64,000 nt of DNA from contig NZ_CP128650.1 in assembly GCF_030644225.1 (NCBI RefSeq), positions 1,540,001-1,604,000 on the forward strand, written 5' to 3'. The position numbers and the translations under genes are program-made. Position 1 is the first letter of the stretch; every line of letters starts with the position of its first letter. Positions 43,753 through 52,174 of this stretch are shown here, piece after piece. This DNA comes from Selenomonas dianae. Its GTDB lineage: Bacteria; Bacillota; Negativicutes; Selenomonadales; Selenomonadaceae. The notes beneath the pieces are model-generated. The model saw only the letters and a program-made list of their open reading frames with translations, was not told the origin of the DNA and made no database searches.

Positions 43753-43823
43753 TGCGACCACTCTCCTGTTTCACAGTTCGTTTGTTACGTTTCATTATAC
43801 GATATGTATAGGTAATGTCAATA

Positions 43824-43866
43824 GAAAAGCCGCCTCATTCGGGCAGTTCCCGAACGAAGCGGCTTG
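43824..43866 (-). terminator. terminator of ileS
   Basis: Minus strand, directly after the ileS stop: GCCGCTTCGTTCGGG with CCCGAATGAGGCGGC, loop AACTG, followed by TTTTC. The stem has a few internal mismatches. Confidence 0.8.
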
Positions 43867-43877
43867 CATCAAAACAC

Positions 43878-46800
43878 TTACTTGATGCTGAGTGTCAGCT
43901 TTTCACCGTTGATGTTCCACTCCTTGCTCGTACCCGCAGGGGCATCATAGGACACGGTGTCAGCGAGCGTAATCTCGCGGATAAACGCCTCATTCTTCGC
44001 GGCGATCGCCGTGAGCTTCGCGTTGCCCGAGAGATCCAGCGAGATATGATCTGTGACCTCAAGCCCGCATTCCTTGCGCATCGTCTGTACCTTGCTGATG
44101 ATCTCGCGGACAAAGCCCTCCGCAAGGAGCTCCTCTGTGAGCGTGGTCTTGAGCGCAACGGTCACACCGCCGTAGCTCTGACAGTTATAGCCCTCCTGCT
44201 GCGAAACGGTCACTTCGACATCCTCCGATGTGACCGTGACATCGCCGTCCGCGAGGTGCAGCGTATAGCTGCCGTCGCCTGTGAGCGCATCCTTCACCGC
44301 CGCGCCGTCGCTCTCTTCGAGCGCCTTCTTGACCGCGTTCATCTGCCTGCCGACCTTCGCGCCGAGCACGCGGAAGTTCGGTTTCACATGATAGGCGAGG
44401 AAGTCCGACATATCGTCGCGGAACGTCACCGCCTTGACATTGAGTTCATCCGCGATGATCTCGACGAAGAACTCCGGCAGCGTATGCTCCGCCTTGATGA
44501 ACATCTGCGCAACTGGCTGACGGTTCTTGATGTTCGCCGCGTTGCGTGCCGCACGCCCGAGGGTGACAACCTCAAGGACGGTCTCCATATTCTCCTCAAG
44601 CTGCGTGTCAATAAGCGCCTCGTTCACCGTCGGGAAGTCCGCAAGATGCACGGAGATCGGCGCAGTCTTGTCCACCGAGCAGACAAGATTGCGGTAGATG
44701 CTCTCCGTGATGAACGGTACCATCGGCGCCGCCGCCTTTACCGTCGTCACGAGCGCGGTATAGAGCGTAAGGTAGGCATCCACCTTGTCCTGCTCCATGC
44801 CCTTTGCCCAGAAGCGGCTGCGGCTGCGGCGCACGTACCAGTTGGACAGTTCCTCGACAAAGGACTGCACCGCCTTTGCCGCCTCGGTCACACGATAGTT
44901 TGCGAGGCAGTCGTCCACCGTGCGCACCATCGTATTCAGACGCGAGAACACCCACCGATCCATAACCGAGAGGCATTTGTAGTCGAGCGTGTGCGCTGTC
45001 GGATCGAAATTGTCGATGTTCGCATAGAGGACATAGAACGCATACGTGTTCCAGAGCGTCCCCATGAACTTGCGTGCGCCCTCCTGCACCGCATCGTCGG
45101 AGAAGCGGTTCGGCAGCCACGGCGCACTGTTCTCGTAGAAGTACCAGCGGATCGCATCTGCGCCGTGACGGCGCAGCGCGTCCATCGGCTCGACCGCGTT
45201 GCCCTTCGACTTGCTCATCTTCTGCCCGTTCTCGTCCTGCACATGACCGAGAACAATGACGTTCTTGTACGGGCTCTTGTCAAAGAGCAGCGTCGAAATC
45301 GCAATCAGCGAGTAGAACCAGCCGCGCGTCTGATCGACCGCCTCGGAGATGAAGTCTGCGGGGAAGTACGTCTCAAAGACATCCTTGTTCTCAAACGGAT
45401 AGTGCCACTGCGCGAACGGCATCGCGCCCGAGTCGAACCAGCAGTCGATGACCTCGGGCACGCGGTGCATCTCCTCACCACACTTTTCGCAGGGAAATGT
45501 AATCGCGTCGATGTACGGACGGTGCAGTTCGATGTCCGCAGGACAGTTCGGTTGGAGCGCACGCAGTTCGGCGATGGAGCCGACAGCGTGCTCGTGCCCG
45601 CAGGAGCATTTCCAGATGTTGAGCGGCGTGCCCCAGTAGCGGTCACGGCTGATGCCCCAGTCCTGCACGTGCTCGATCCAGTTGCCGAAACGCCCGTCGC
45701 CGATGGTCTTCGGAATCCAGTTGACCGTATTGTTGTTCGCAACGAGCGCATCGCGCACCGCCGTCATGCGGATGAACCACGAGGCACGTGCATAGTAGAT
45801 CAGCGGCGTGTCGCAGCGCCAGCAGTGCGGATAGCTGTGCGTAAACTCGGGTGCTTTGAACAGCTTGCCGCTCTTTTCGAGATCCGCGAGGATCAGGGGA
45901 TCGGCATCCTTTACGAAGATCCCCGGCCAGTCCGTTTCCTCCGTCATCTCGCCCTTGTCATTGACAAACTGAACAAACGGCATTCCATACTTGCGGCAGA
46001 CACGGTTATCGTCCTCACCGAAAGCGGGCGCCATGTGAACGATGCCCGTGCCGTCCTCCGTTGTAACGTAGTCGTCGCAGGTCACGAAGAACGCCTTGTC
46101 CTGCACGTCCTTGTCCACAAACGCATAAAGAGGCTCATACTTGCGATACTCAAGGTCACTGCCCTTCATCGTCGCAAGGATCTCGCGGTCGCCCCACGAG
46201 TCCGCGAATACGCTGTCCATCAGTGCCTCAGCGAGATAGTAGACCTTGCCGTAAACGCGCACCTTCACATACGTCACATTCGGATTCACGCAAAGGGCAA
46301 GGTTCGACGGGAGCGTCCACGGTGTGGTCGTCCATGCGAGGAAGTAGGCATCCTCGTCCGCTGCCTGAAAGCGCACGATCGCCGAGCGCTCCGTCACATC
46401 CTTGTAGCCCTGCGCGACCTCGTGCGAGGAGAGCGGTGTGCCGCAGCGCGGGCAGTACGGGACGATCTTGTGTCCCTGATAGAGCAGCCCCTTCTTCCAG
46501 ATCTCCTTCAGCGCCCACCACTCGGACTCAATAAAGTTGTTCTCATAGGTAATGTAGGGGTGTTCCATATCCGCCCAGAACCCGACGACATCGGAGAACT
46601 CCTCCCACATCGCCTTGTATTTCCAGACGGATTCACGGCACTTCTCGATGAACGGCTCGATGCCGTAATCCTCGATCTGATCCTTGCCGTTGATACCGAT
46701 CGCCTTCTCGACCTCAAGCTCGACGGGCAGACCGTGCGTATCCCAACCTGCCTTGCGGAGCACCTTGCGCCCCTTCATCGACTGGTAGCGCGGCAGCATA

Positions 46801-46997
46801 TCCTTGATGACGCGCGTTAAGACGTGACCGATGTGCGGACGGCCGTTCGCCGTCGGCGGACCGTCGTAGAACGTGAACGTCTCACAGCCCTCGCGCTGAT
46901 CCACCGCCTGCTGTGCAATATGGTTTTCGCGCCAAAAATCCGCAACGGCTTTCTCACGTGCGGCAAAATTCAAATTGGTATCTACTTTCTCGTACAA
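43878..46997 (-). CDS. ileS: isoleucyl-tRNA synthetase
   Basis: A 1,039-residue class I aminoacyl-tRNA synthetase. The HIGH motif is in GRPHIGHVLTR (about 53-63), the KMSKS motif in GQKMSKSKGNAVEP (about 598-611), and the editing domain lies between them (TTPWTLPSNLALCVNP near 230). The C-terminal anticodon domain lacks the zinc-finger Cys cluster of the E. coli type, which fits the eukaryote-like group with a longer C-terminal part. A promoter is at 47027-47055. No T-box leader fits in the 90 bases before the MITE-like element. Start ATG 46997 follows GGGAGGGG. Confidence 0.97.
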   Translation of the reverse strand: MYEKVDTNLNFAAREKAVADFWRENHIAQQAVDQREGCETFTFYDGPPTANGRPHIGHVLTRVIKDMLPRYQSMKGRKVLRKAGWDTHGLPVELEVEKAIGINGKDQIEDYGIEPFIEKCRESVWKYKAMWEEFSDVVGFWADMEHPYITYENNFIESEWWALKEIWKKGLLYQGHKIVPYCPRCGTPLSSHEVAQGYKDVTERSAIVRFQAADEDAYFLAWTTTPWTLPSNLALCVNPNVTYVKVRVYGKVYYLAEALMDSVFADSWGDREILATMKGSDLEYRKYEPLYAFVDKDVQDKAFFVTCDDYVTTEDGTGIVHMAPAFGEDDNRVCRKYGMPFVQFVNDKGEMTEETDWPGIFVKDADPLILADLEKSGKLFKAPEFTHSYPHCWRCDTPLIYYARASWFIRMTAVRDALVANNNTVNWIPKTIGDGRFGNWIEHVQDWGISRDRYWGTPLNIWKCSCGHEHAVGSIAELRALQPNCPADIELHRPYIDAITFPCEKCGEEMHRVPEVIDCWFDSGAMPFAQWHYPFENKDVFETYFPADFISEAVDQTRGWFYSLIAISTLLFDKSPYKNVIVLGHVQDENGQKMSKSKGNAVEPMDALRRHGADAIRWYFYENSAPWLPNRFSDDAVQEGARKFMGTLWNTYAFYVLYANIDNFDPTAHTLDYKCLSVMDRWVFSRLNTMVRTVDDCLANYRVTEAAKAVQSFVEELSNWYVRRSRSRFWAKGMEQDKVDAYLTLYTALVTTVKAAAPMVPFITESIYRNLVCSVDKTAPISVHLADFPTVNEALIDTQLEENMETVLEVVTLGRAARNAANIKNRQPVAQMFIKAEHTLPEFFVEIIADELNVKAVTFRDDMSDFLAYHVKPNFRVLGAKVGRQMNAVKKALEESDGAAVKDALTGDGSYTLHLADGDVTVTSEDVEVTVSQQEGYNCQSYGGVTVALKTTLTEELLAEGFVREIISKVQTMRKECGLEVTDHISLDLSGNAKLTAIAAKNEAFIREITLADTVSYDAPAGTSKEWNINGEKLTLSIK

Positions 46998-47026
46998 AGA
47001 AACCCCTCCCGTAGCGTAGTCACGTC

Positions 47027-47055
47027 ATTCTAGCACACGGAAGGGGATTTTTCAA
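47027..47055 (-). promoter_or_regulatory. promoter of ileS
   Basis: Minus strand: TTGAAA (47050-47055), a 17-base spacer and TAGAAT (47027-47032), about 30 bases before ATG 46997. Confidence 0.7.
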
Positions 47056-47087
47056 GGAACAGACGGTATCTGCCCAAGATTTCCCTT

Positions 47088-47249
47088 GGGAATCGCTGAT
47101 AAAATGAAGTCCGTCAGATTGACGTAGATTTTTTCGTCCGAACAAGGAGGCAAACCGGACGCATAGCAGGGCTATGTGGAGGATTTGCCGACACAGTGCG
47201 GGCAAAAAAGATGCGTTAAGATGGCGTGGCTGAATTTATCAGTGCTTCC
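47088..47249 (+). mobile_element. MITE-like element, copy 2, with CTT target duplication
   Basis: A 162-base element with ends GGGAATCGCTGATAAAAT and ATTTATCAGTGCTTCC, which are imperfect terminal inverted repeats. CTT is duplicated at 47085-47087 and 47250-47252. Inside, GCATAGC/GCTATGT and GGCAAACC/GATTTGCC form a central hairpin. It has no open reading frame long enough for a transposase. It separates the divergent ileS and phytase genes. Confidence 0.9.
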
Positions 47250-47314
47250 CTTGCACCTTGATGCAAAGAGTGGTATAACCAACGATGGATATATTTACAC
47301 AGTGGAGGGATCTC

Positions 47315-48301
47315 ATGCACGCATTCAAACATTTACTCACTGTCCTGCTATTATGCACGCTATGTATCATCCCATACACCGCCTCTGCCGCCGATACGAA
47401 CGCAGACTACCGAGGCTATGTCTGGCGCATCGACATGGCGGCGGGCAATGCGGCGGAGCTGCCGCACAATTTCCGCACGGCGGGATCGCCGTTCCAAACG
47501 CGGACAGACGCAGCGAAGTTCGGTGTCGACCCGAACTATACGCCCTCTCGTGAGGGACTGGATGTCCTGCCGCTCTCGGGAAGCGCGGAGTTCTCCGTCC
47601 CTGCCTTTCACGCGCTGCTGAAAGACCTGCACACGCGCGCAAAGGGCTCGATCTGTATCGTCGATCTGCGGCAGGAGTCGCACGGCTTCATGAATGGAAA
47701 TGCCGTCAGCTGGTACGGCAAGCACGACTGGGGCAATATCGGCAGGACAAAACACGAGGCACTGCGTGACGAAAATATGCGTATTCGCAGTGCACAAGGC
47801 AAAGATGTCATGCTCGCACACCTCGACAAGAAAAAGCAGCCAAAAAATCCGCAGACCGTCCGCGTCACGGCGGCGATGACGGAGCGCAAGCTGGTCGAGG
47901 ATGCAGGCGTGCGCTACGTCCGCCTCGCCGTCACCGACCACAAATGGGCAGACCCGCAGACCATCGACAAATTTGTCGATCTCGTGAAAAAAATGCCTGC
48001 GGACACATGGATGCACTTTCACTGTCAGGCAGGCAAGGGACGCACGACCAGCTTTATGGCGATGTACGATATGATGAAAAATCCCTCCGTCCCACTGAAG
48101 GACATCCTCTATCGTCAGTACCTGCTCGGCGGAGCATACCTCGCCTACGACCCGACCACGCATCATGCACCGACGGGATGGGAGGATGCAGACTACCATC
48201 ACAAGTCAGAGATGATCGCAAAGTTCTACGACTACGTTCAGCAGAATCACGAGAACGACTATGCCGTTCCGTGGAGTATGTGGCTGAAGAAGAATCCATA
48301 A
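47315..48301 (+). CDS. secreted protein-tyrosine-phosphatase-like phytase
   Basis: A 328-residue cysteine phosphatase that removes phosphates from inositol hexakisphosphate, as in Selenomonas ruminantium. It has a signal peptide (MHAFKHLLTVLLLCTLCIIPYTASA). The phosphate loop is HCQAGKGRTTS at 236-246, with nucleophile Cys237 and Arg243. The general-acid loop VTDHKWAD at 206-213 supplies Asp208, as in the TDHxWP motif of the known enzyme. KFGVDPNYTPSREGLDVLPLSGSAEFS (about 68-94) is also typical. ATG 47315 has GGAGGG upstream. It is a single-gene unit between the MITE-like element and a strong terminator. Acting on phosphoproteins or other inositol phosphates is possible. Confidence 0.9.
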   Translation: MHAFKHLLTVLLLCTLCIIPYTASAADTNADYRGYVWRIDMAAGNAAELPHNFRTAGSPFQTRTDAAKFGVDPNYTPSREGLDVLPLSGSAEFSVPAFHALLKDLHTRAKGSICIVDLRQESHGFMNGNAVSWYGKHDWGNIGRTKHEALRDENMRIRSAQGKDVMLAHLDKKKQPKNPQTVRVTAAMTERKLVEDAGVRYVRLAVTDHKWADPQTIDKFVDLVKKMPADTWMHFHCQAGKGRTTSFMAMYDMMKNPSVPLKDILYRQYLLGGAYLAYDPTTHHAPTGWEDADYHHKSEMIAKFYDYVQQNHENDYAVPWSMWLKKNP

Positions 48302-48310
48302 GAGGCTAAG

Positions 48311-48344
48311 AAAGCCCGCACATCAAATGCAATGTGCGGGCTTT
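48311..48344 (+). terminator. terminator of the phytase gene
   Basis: AAAGCCCGCACAT (48311-48323) pairs perfectly with ATGTGCGGGCTTT (48332-48344), followed by CTTATTCTTTT. It may also serve the convergent fbp gene, whose stop is at 48354. Confidence 0.88.
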
Positions 48345-48353
48345 CTTATTCTT

Positions 48354-50258
48354 TTATTGCGGCTTGATATGCCCGGTCTGATACGCACGCAGGAGGGCAT
48401 GGAGGTCGGCGATCTCGTCCATAATCGCCGCGCCGCGATCGGTGTCGCGCACAAGACAGCTGCGCGCCTGCAGTTCGACCGTCTGCGAGACGGATTCGAT
48501 GTCACGGTTCTCACGCAGTGCCTCACGCACATTCGCTACGGTCTGATGCTGGAGAAGGCGCAGACCGCGCGAGTTGTAGATGAGCGTGTAGCCCGAGATG
48601 CCCGTCTTGGAGTGATAGGGCGTCGCAAAACCGCCGTCGATGATGATCGCGCGGCCATTCGCGCGCATGGGGCTCTCCCCCTTCTTCACCTTCACGGGGA
48701 CGTGCCCGTTGATGATATGTCCGTGCTTTGCGTCAAGCCCGAACTCCACGAGGATTTTCTCGCAGATTGCTTCCTCCTTGATGAGGCGGAAATACGGATC
48801 CGCCGGCTCTTTCCACGTCGATTCATCTGAGATGAAGGAACGCTCGAACGTCGTGAACGAGCGACCCGAGGTTGGCGCAAGCAGTCCGCACCAGAGGAAG
48901 TACATGAAGTCCAGCCCCTCCTGCGTGTGTTCGTTCCACGCCGCACGCGCCTTCTCCTCGCAGAAATCCATCCACGCGCGTCCCGTATATTCCTCGCCCT
49001 TGTAGGTAATGGTGCGGAAGCTCCCATCCTCGTTCATGGGAACACAGCCGTGGAACAGGAGATTGCCGTTACAGCACAGATACATACTGCCACGCTCATA
49101 AAGATAGTCCACATGACGCTTCAATGCCTTGCTCTCAATGAAGTAAGAACGCAGATCGTCAATGATGTGCCGCTCCTCCTCCGTCAGTTCGTAACAGTTC
49201 GCGCCATCGTCAATCGTCGGGAAATAGGCACTCTCAAGTTCCACGCGACGCCCATTATTGAGGGTAACGTAGGACGATCTGAAATCAATCTTATCGAGGA
49301 GCAGACGATCCTCCATGTGGAAATCCGGATTGCGCTTGACGAGCTTCCCTTCGAGCTTGAACATCATCATCGAGATCGCGCGCTCCGCCGCCTTGATCGG
49401 ATTCTCGTCGGGGTAGATGCGTGAGGCAAACGTCGAGAGCGGGCGCAGACTGATGCCGTAGCCGCGTTCCAGTACGTCTGTATTGCGGTAGCGCAGCGAG
49501 TTACGGATGACCGCCGCGATGCATACCTCACTGCCGAGCGCCGCCCCCATCCATAGTACATCGTGATTGCCCCATTGGATGTCGACGGACGGGTGCTGCA
49601 TCAGGAGGTCAAGGATGCCGTCGGGACGGTCGCCGCGGTCGAAAAAGTCGCCGACGATATGGATGCGCTCGACTGCAAGCCGCTTGACAAGCACGCTGAA
49701 CGCCTCGATGAAGTCCGCGCCGCCGCCGATGTCCACAATCGTCTCGATCAGCTGTTTATAGTAGTAAAGCTGCGCCTCATCCAGTTCGGGACGCGTACTC
49801 AGCAGTTCCACAATGACGGATGCGTAACGCTTTGGAATGAAGCTGTGCATCTTGTTCGCCGGAAATTTCCAACTCATGAGCTTTGTGAGTTCGAGCAAAT
49901 TCGCAATGTTCTGCTGATACCAAATCGCGTCTGCCTCGTCCTTTGCCGTCATCTGCTCCACCTTTTCGCGCGGATAGTAGATGAGCGTGCAGAACTCCGC
50001 TTTCTCCTCCTCCGTCATGCGTGCGCCGAAACAGTAGTCCACCTTTTCCTTGATGACCCCCGAGCAGTTGTTGAGGATGTGAAAGAACGAATCGTATGCG
50101 CCGTGCAGATCGCTCATGAAGTGCTCCGTCCCCTTCGGCAGCATGAGCTGCGATTTCAGATAGACGATTTTCTCGTAGACGATCTCCTTCGTCGGGTACT
50201 TCTCCGCCATCAGACGGAGCACCTTTTCCCGCTCCGCCTTTATCGTATTTATGCTCAT
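48354..50258 (-). CDS. fbp: fructose-1,6-bisphosphatase, class 3
   Basis: A 634-residue Firmicutes-type (Fbp/YydE) bisphosphatase needed for gluconeogenesis. It belongs to the metallophosphoesterase fold rather than the classical FBPase fold. Metal motifs are FMSDLHGAYDSF (about 47-58), HIVGDFFDRGDRPDGILDLL (about 192-211, GDxxDRG), WGNHDVLWMGAALG (about 220-233) and NGHVPVKVKKGESP (about 535). Length is close to the roughly 640-670 usual in the family. GGAGGAAGCGAT precedes ATG 50258. Hairpin element C lies 93 bases upstream. Confidence 0.95.
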   Translation of the reverse strand: MSINTIKAEREKVLRLMAEKYPTKEIVYEKIVYLKSQLMLPKGTEHFMSDLHGAYDSFFHILNNCSGVIKEKVDYCFGARMTEEEKAEFCTLIYYPREKVEQMTAKDEADAIWYQQNIANLLELTKLMSWKFPANKMHSFIPKRYASVIVELLSTRPELDEAQLYYYKQLIETIVDIGGGADFIEAFSVLVKRLAVERIHIVGDFFDRGDRPDGILDLLMQHPSVDIQWGNHDVLWMGAALGSEVCIAAVIRNSLRYRNTDVLERGYGISLRPLSTFASRIYPDENPIKAAERAISMMMFKLEGKLVKRNPDFHMEDRLLLDKIDFRSSYVTLNNGRRVELESAYFPTIDDGANCYELTEEERHIIDDLRSYFIESKALKRHVDYLYERGSMYLCCNGNLLFHGCVPMNEDGSFRTITYKGEEYTGRAWMDFCEEKARAAWNEHTQEGLDFMYFLWCGLLAPTSGRSFTTFERSFISDESTWKEPADPYFRLIKEEAICEKILVEFGLDAKHGHIINGHVPVKVKKGESPMRANGRAIIIDGGFATPYHSKTGISGYTLIYNSRGLRLLQHQTVANVREALRENRDIESVSQTVELQARSCLVRDTDRGAAIMDEIADLHALLRAYQTGHIKPQ

Positions 50259-50350
50259 ATCGCTTCCTCCTGCGAAATATTTTTACTCTTCTGTATTCTA
50301 ACACTAGAGAGGAGGATTTTCAAGAAAACGAAATGGGCAAATCCACAGCT

Positions 50351-50517
50351 CTGTGCAACTCCAAAGCAAACCCTAGTGGAGCAAGTGAGTAAAGTGTGCG
50401 TTTCGCCCCCTGCGGATTTCTTTCGTTCAAGCGCAGCGCGTTTAAGAAGTCCGCAGGTATTTAGGCGAATAAGCACACGATCACTTGCGTAACGAGGCGT
50501 TTGCGTGGAGTGCACAG
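50351..50517 (+). repeat. covarying hairpin repeat, copy C
   Basis: A 167-base fold-back element, same orientation as A and B. Outer helix: CTGTGCAACTCCA (50351-50363) with TGGAGTGCACAG (50506-50517), one bulge. Inner helices: GCAAAC/GTTTGC, GCAAGTGA/TCACTTGC, GTGTGC/GCACAC, TTCGCC/GGCGAA, CCTGCGGA/TCCGCAGG. Conserved loops: CCTAGTGGA/GTAACGAGGC and C/TATTTA. It lies 8 bases after the stop of the OpuC-type gene, before fbp. Confidence 0.93.
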
Positions 50518-50525
50518 GCACGGCT

Positions 50526-52067
50526 TCAAAGCAGTCTCTTCCCGCGCAGAAATTCCTCCGCGACCGCGTGCGGTTCCTTCCCCTCGCTCTCGACAGCGTA
50601 GTTCATCGCTGCCATCTCCTCATCCGTAATACTGTCCGTCAGCTTCTCCAACACAGGCACAAGCTCCGGATGCCGCTCCAATACCTCGGCACGCACAACG
50701 TTGCCGCAACGGTAGGACGGGAAAAAGTTCCGATCATCCGTGAGCACACGCGCATCCGCCGCCGCAAGCTGTCCGTCTGTCGTGAACACAATCATCACAT
50801 CAATTTGCTTGTTTGCGAGTGCCTGATATTTCAGCCCAATATCAAGGTCGACCGTGCGGGCAAAATTCAGCCCATACGCCTTGCAGAGCGTAGGATAACC
50901 ATCCGCACGCTCAAAGAAATCGTACTCCGCACCAAAGGTGAGTTGAGGTGCGACGCGGCGCAGGTCAGAATACGTGTGCAGATCATACTGCTCCGCAATC
51001 TCACGCCGCACGGCAATGCCGAACGTATCGTTGAAGCCGTACATCCCGACCCAACGCATCGCAAAATGCCGCTCATATTCCTCGGTCAGCTGCGGAAACA
51101 GTTCCTCGCTGTATTTTGACGCCTCCTTGAGCACCATGTTCCAACCCGTTCCCGTATACTCCGGGTAAATGTCGAATGCGCCGCTCTCCATCCCGGGGTG
51201 GATGTTCGACGTGCCGCCTCCGACGCCTGCTGTGATGCGTGCTTCGAGCCCCGTATCGTGCTCGATGACCATTTTAAGCATCTCGCCCATAATCAGCTGC
51301 TCCGTCATTGGCTTTGTCGCAACGTGAACGACATCCGCCTTGCCGAAGAAGCCGTAGGTCACTGTGCTCACGGCAATGAGCAGTACGGCAGCTGCCCCCG
51401 CATAGGCAGTGCGTACGTTTCCTGTGATACGTGCGGGGCATTTCAGCCACGCCTCGACCTGCCCCAGTGCGCCGTCCACCACGAGCGCAAGCACGGCGAT
51501 CAGGAGGCTCCCCGCAATCGTGAGCGCGGGGTTGTTCGTCGTGATGCCGCGATAGATGGCGACACCGAGACCGCCCGCACCAATAAAGGACGCAATGCCG
51601 GCAAGTGCAATCGTCATCGTCGCCATATTGCGAATCCCGGACATGATGACGGGCATCGCAAGCGGAATCTGAACGCGCGTCAACACATGAAACGCCGAGC
51701 CGCCCATGCCGACTGCCGCCTCCACAAGCGAGGGCTGTATCTGCGCGAGCCCCGTATGCGTCGCGCGCACCATCGGCAGGAGTGCGTAGATCGTGAGTGC
51801 AATGATCGCCGAGCGGTTGCCGATGCCGAAAAACGGAATCAAAAATCCGAGCATCGAAATCGACGGGATCGTATAGAGGAAGTTCACCGTGCCAAGCGTC
51901 GGTGCCGCCGCGCGCTCATAACGATGAATGAGGATGCCCGCCGCTCCGCCGAGCACGACAGCGATGCCGATTGCCGCCCCCGAGATCCACAGATGCTCAA
52001 CCAAAAGCTGTACAAAGAACGCACTGCGTTCTGAAAAGATGGAAAAAACTGCGTGCAATAGCTCCAT
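50526..52067 (-). CDS. glycine betaine/choline-type ABC transporter permease fused to substrate-binding domain
   Basis: A 513-residue fusion of OpuC-type parts. Residues 1-205 form the permease, with about six spans and the inner-membrane signature GMGGSAFHVLTRVQIPLAMPVIMSGIR (about 120-146). After a span at about 220-240 a periplasmic glycine-betaine-binding domain of the OpuAC/ProX type follows (ATKPMTEQLIMGEMLKMVIEHDTGLE, GMESGAFDIYPEYTGTGW, YDLHTYSDLRRVAPQLTFGAEYDFFER, and FPSYRCGNVVRAEVLERHPEL). It should import betaine, carnitine or choline for osmotic protection. No ATPase gene is next to it; either it is elsewhere or the gene is orphaned. Confidence 0.92.
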   Translation of the reverse strand: MELLHAVFSIFSERSAFFVQLLVEHLWISGAAIGIAVVLGGAAGILIHRYERAAAPTLGTVNFLYTIPSISMLGFLIPFFGIGNRSAIIALTIYALLPMVRATHTGLAQIQPSLVEAAVGMGGSAFHVLTRVQIPLAMPVIMSGIRNMATMTIALAGIASFIGAGGLGVAIYRGITTNNPALTIAGSLLIAVLALVVDGALGQVEAWLKCPARITGNVRTAYAGAAAVLLIAVSTVTYGFFGKADVVHVATKPMTEQLIMGEMLKMVIEHDTGLEARITAGVGGGTSNIHPGMESGAFDIYPEYTGTGWNMVLKEASKYSEELFPQLTEEYERHFAMRWVGMYGFNDTFGIAVRREIAEQYDLHTYSDLRRVAPQLTFGAEYDFFERADGYPTLCKAYGLNFARTVDLDIGLKYQALANKQIDVMIVFTTDGQLAAADARVLTDDRNFFPSYRCGNVVRAEVLERHPELVPVLEKLTDSITDEEMAAMNYAVESEGKEPHAVAEEFLRGKRLL

Positions 52068-52174
52068 GTCGCATCTCCAAAATGTAATTTATATTATCAC
52101 AACAACTGGATTATACCATAGAAACGATGTGCACACAAGAAAATCTTCCATAACAGTAGAAAGCGATTCGTTTC

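Noticed and set aside
43815-46820. Open frame of about 1,000 codons on the plus strand opposite ileS
   Set aside because: It is the antisense shadow of a highly conserved synthetase in GC-rich codon use; it has no ribosome site, promoter or recognisable motif.
46998-47087. T-box leader for ileS
   Set aside because: Only about 40 bases separate the promoter from the ATG; no specifier loop or T-box sequence fits.
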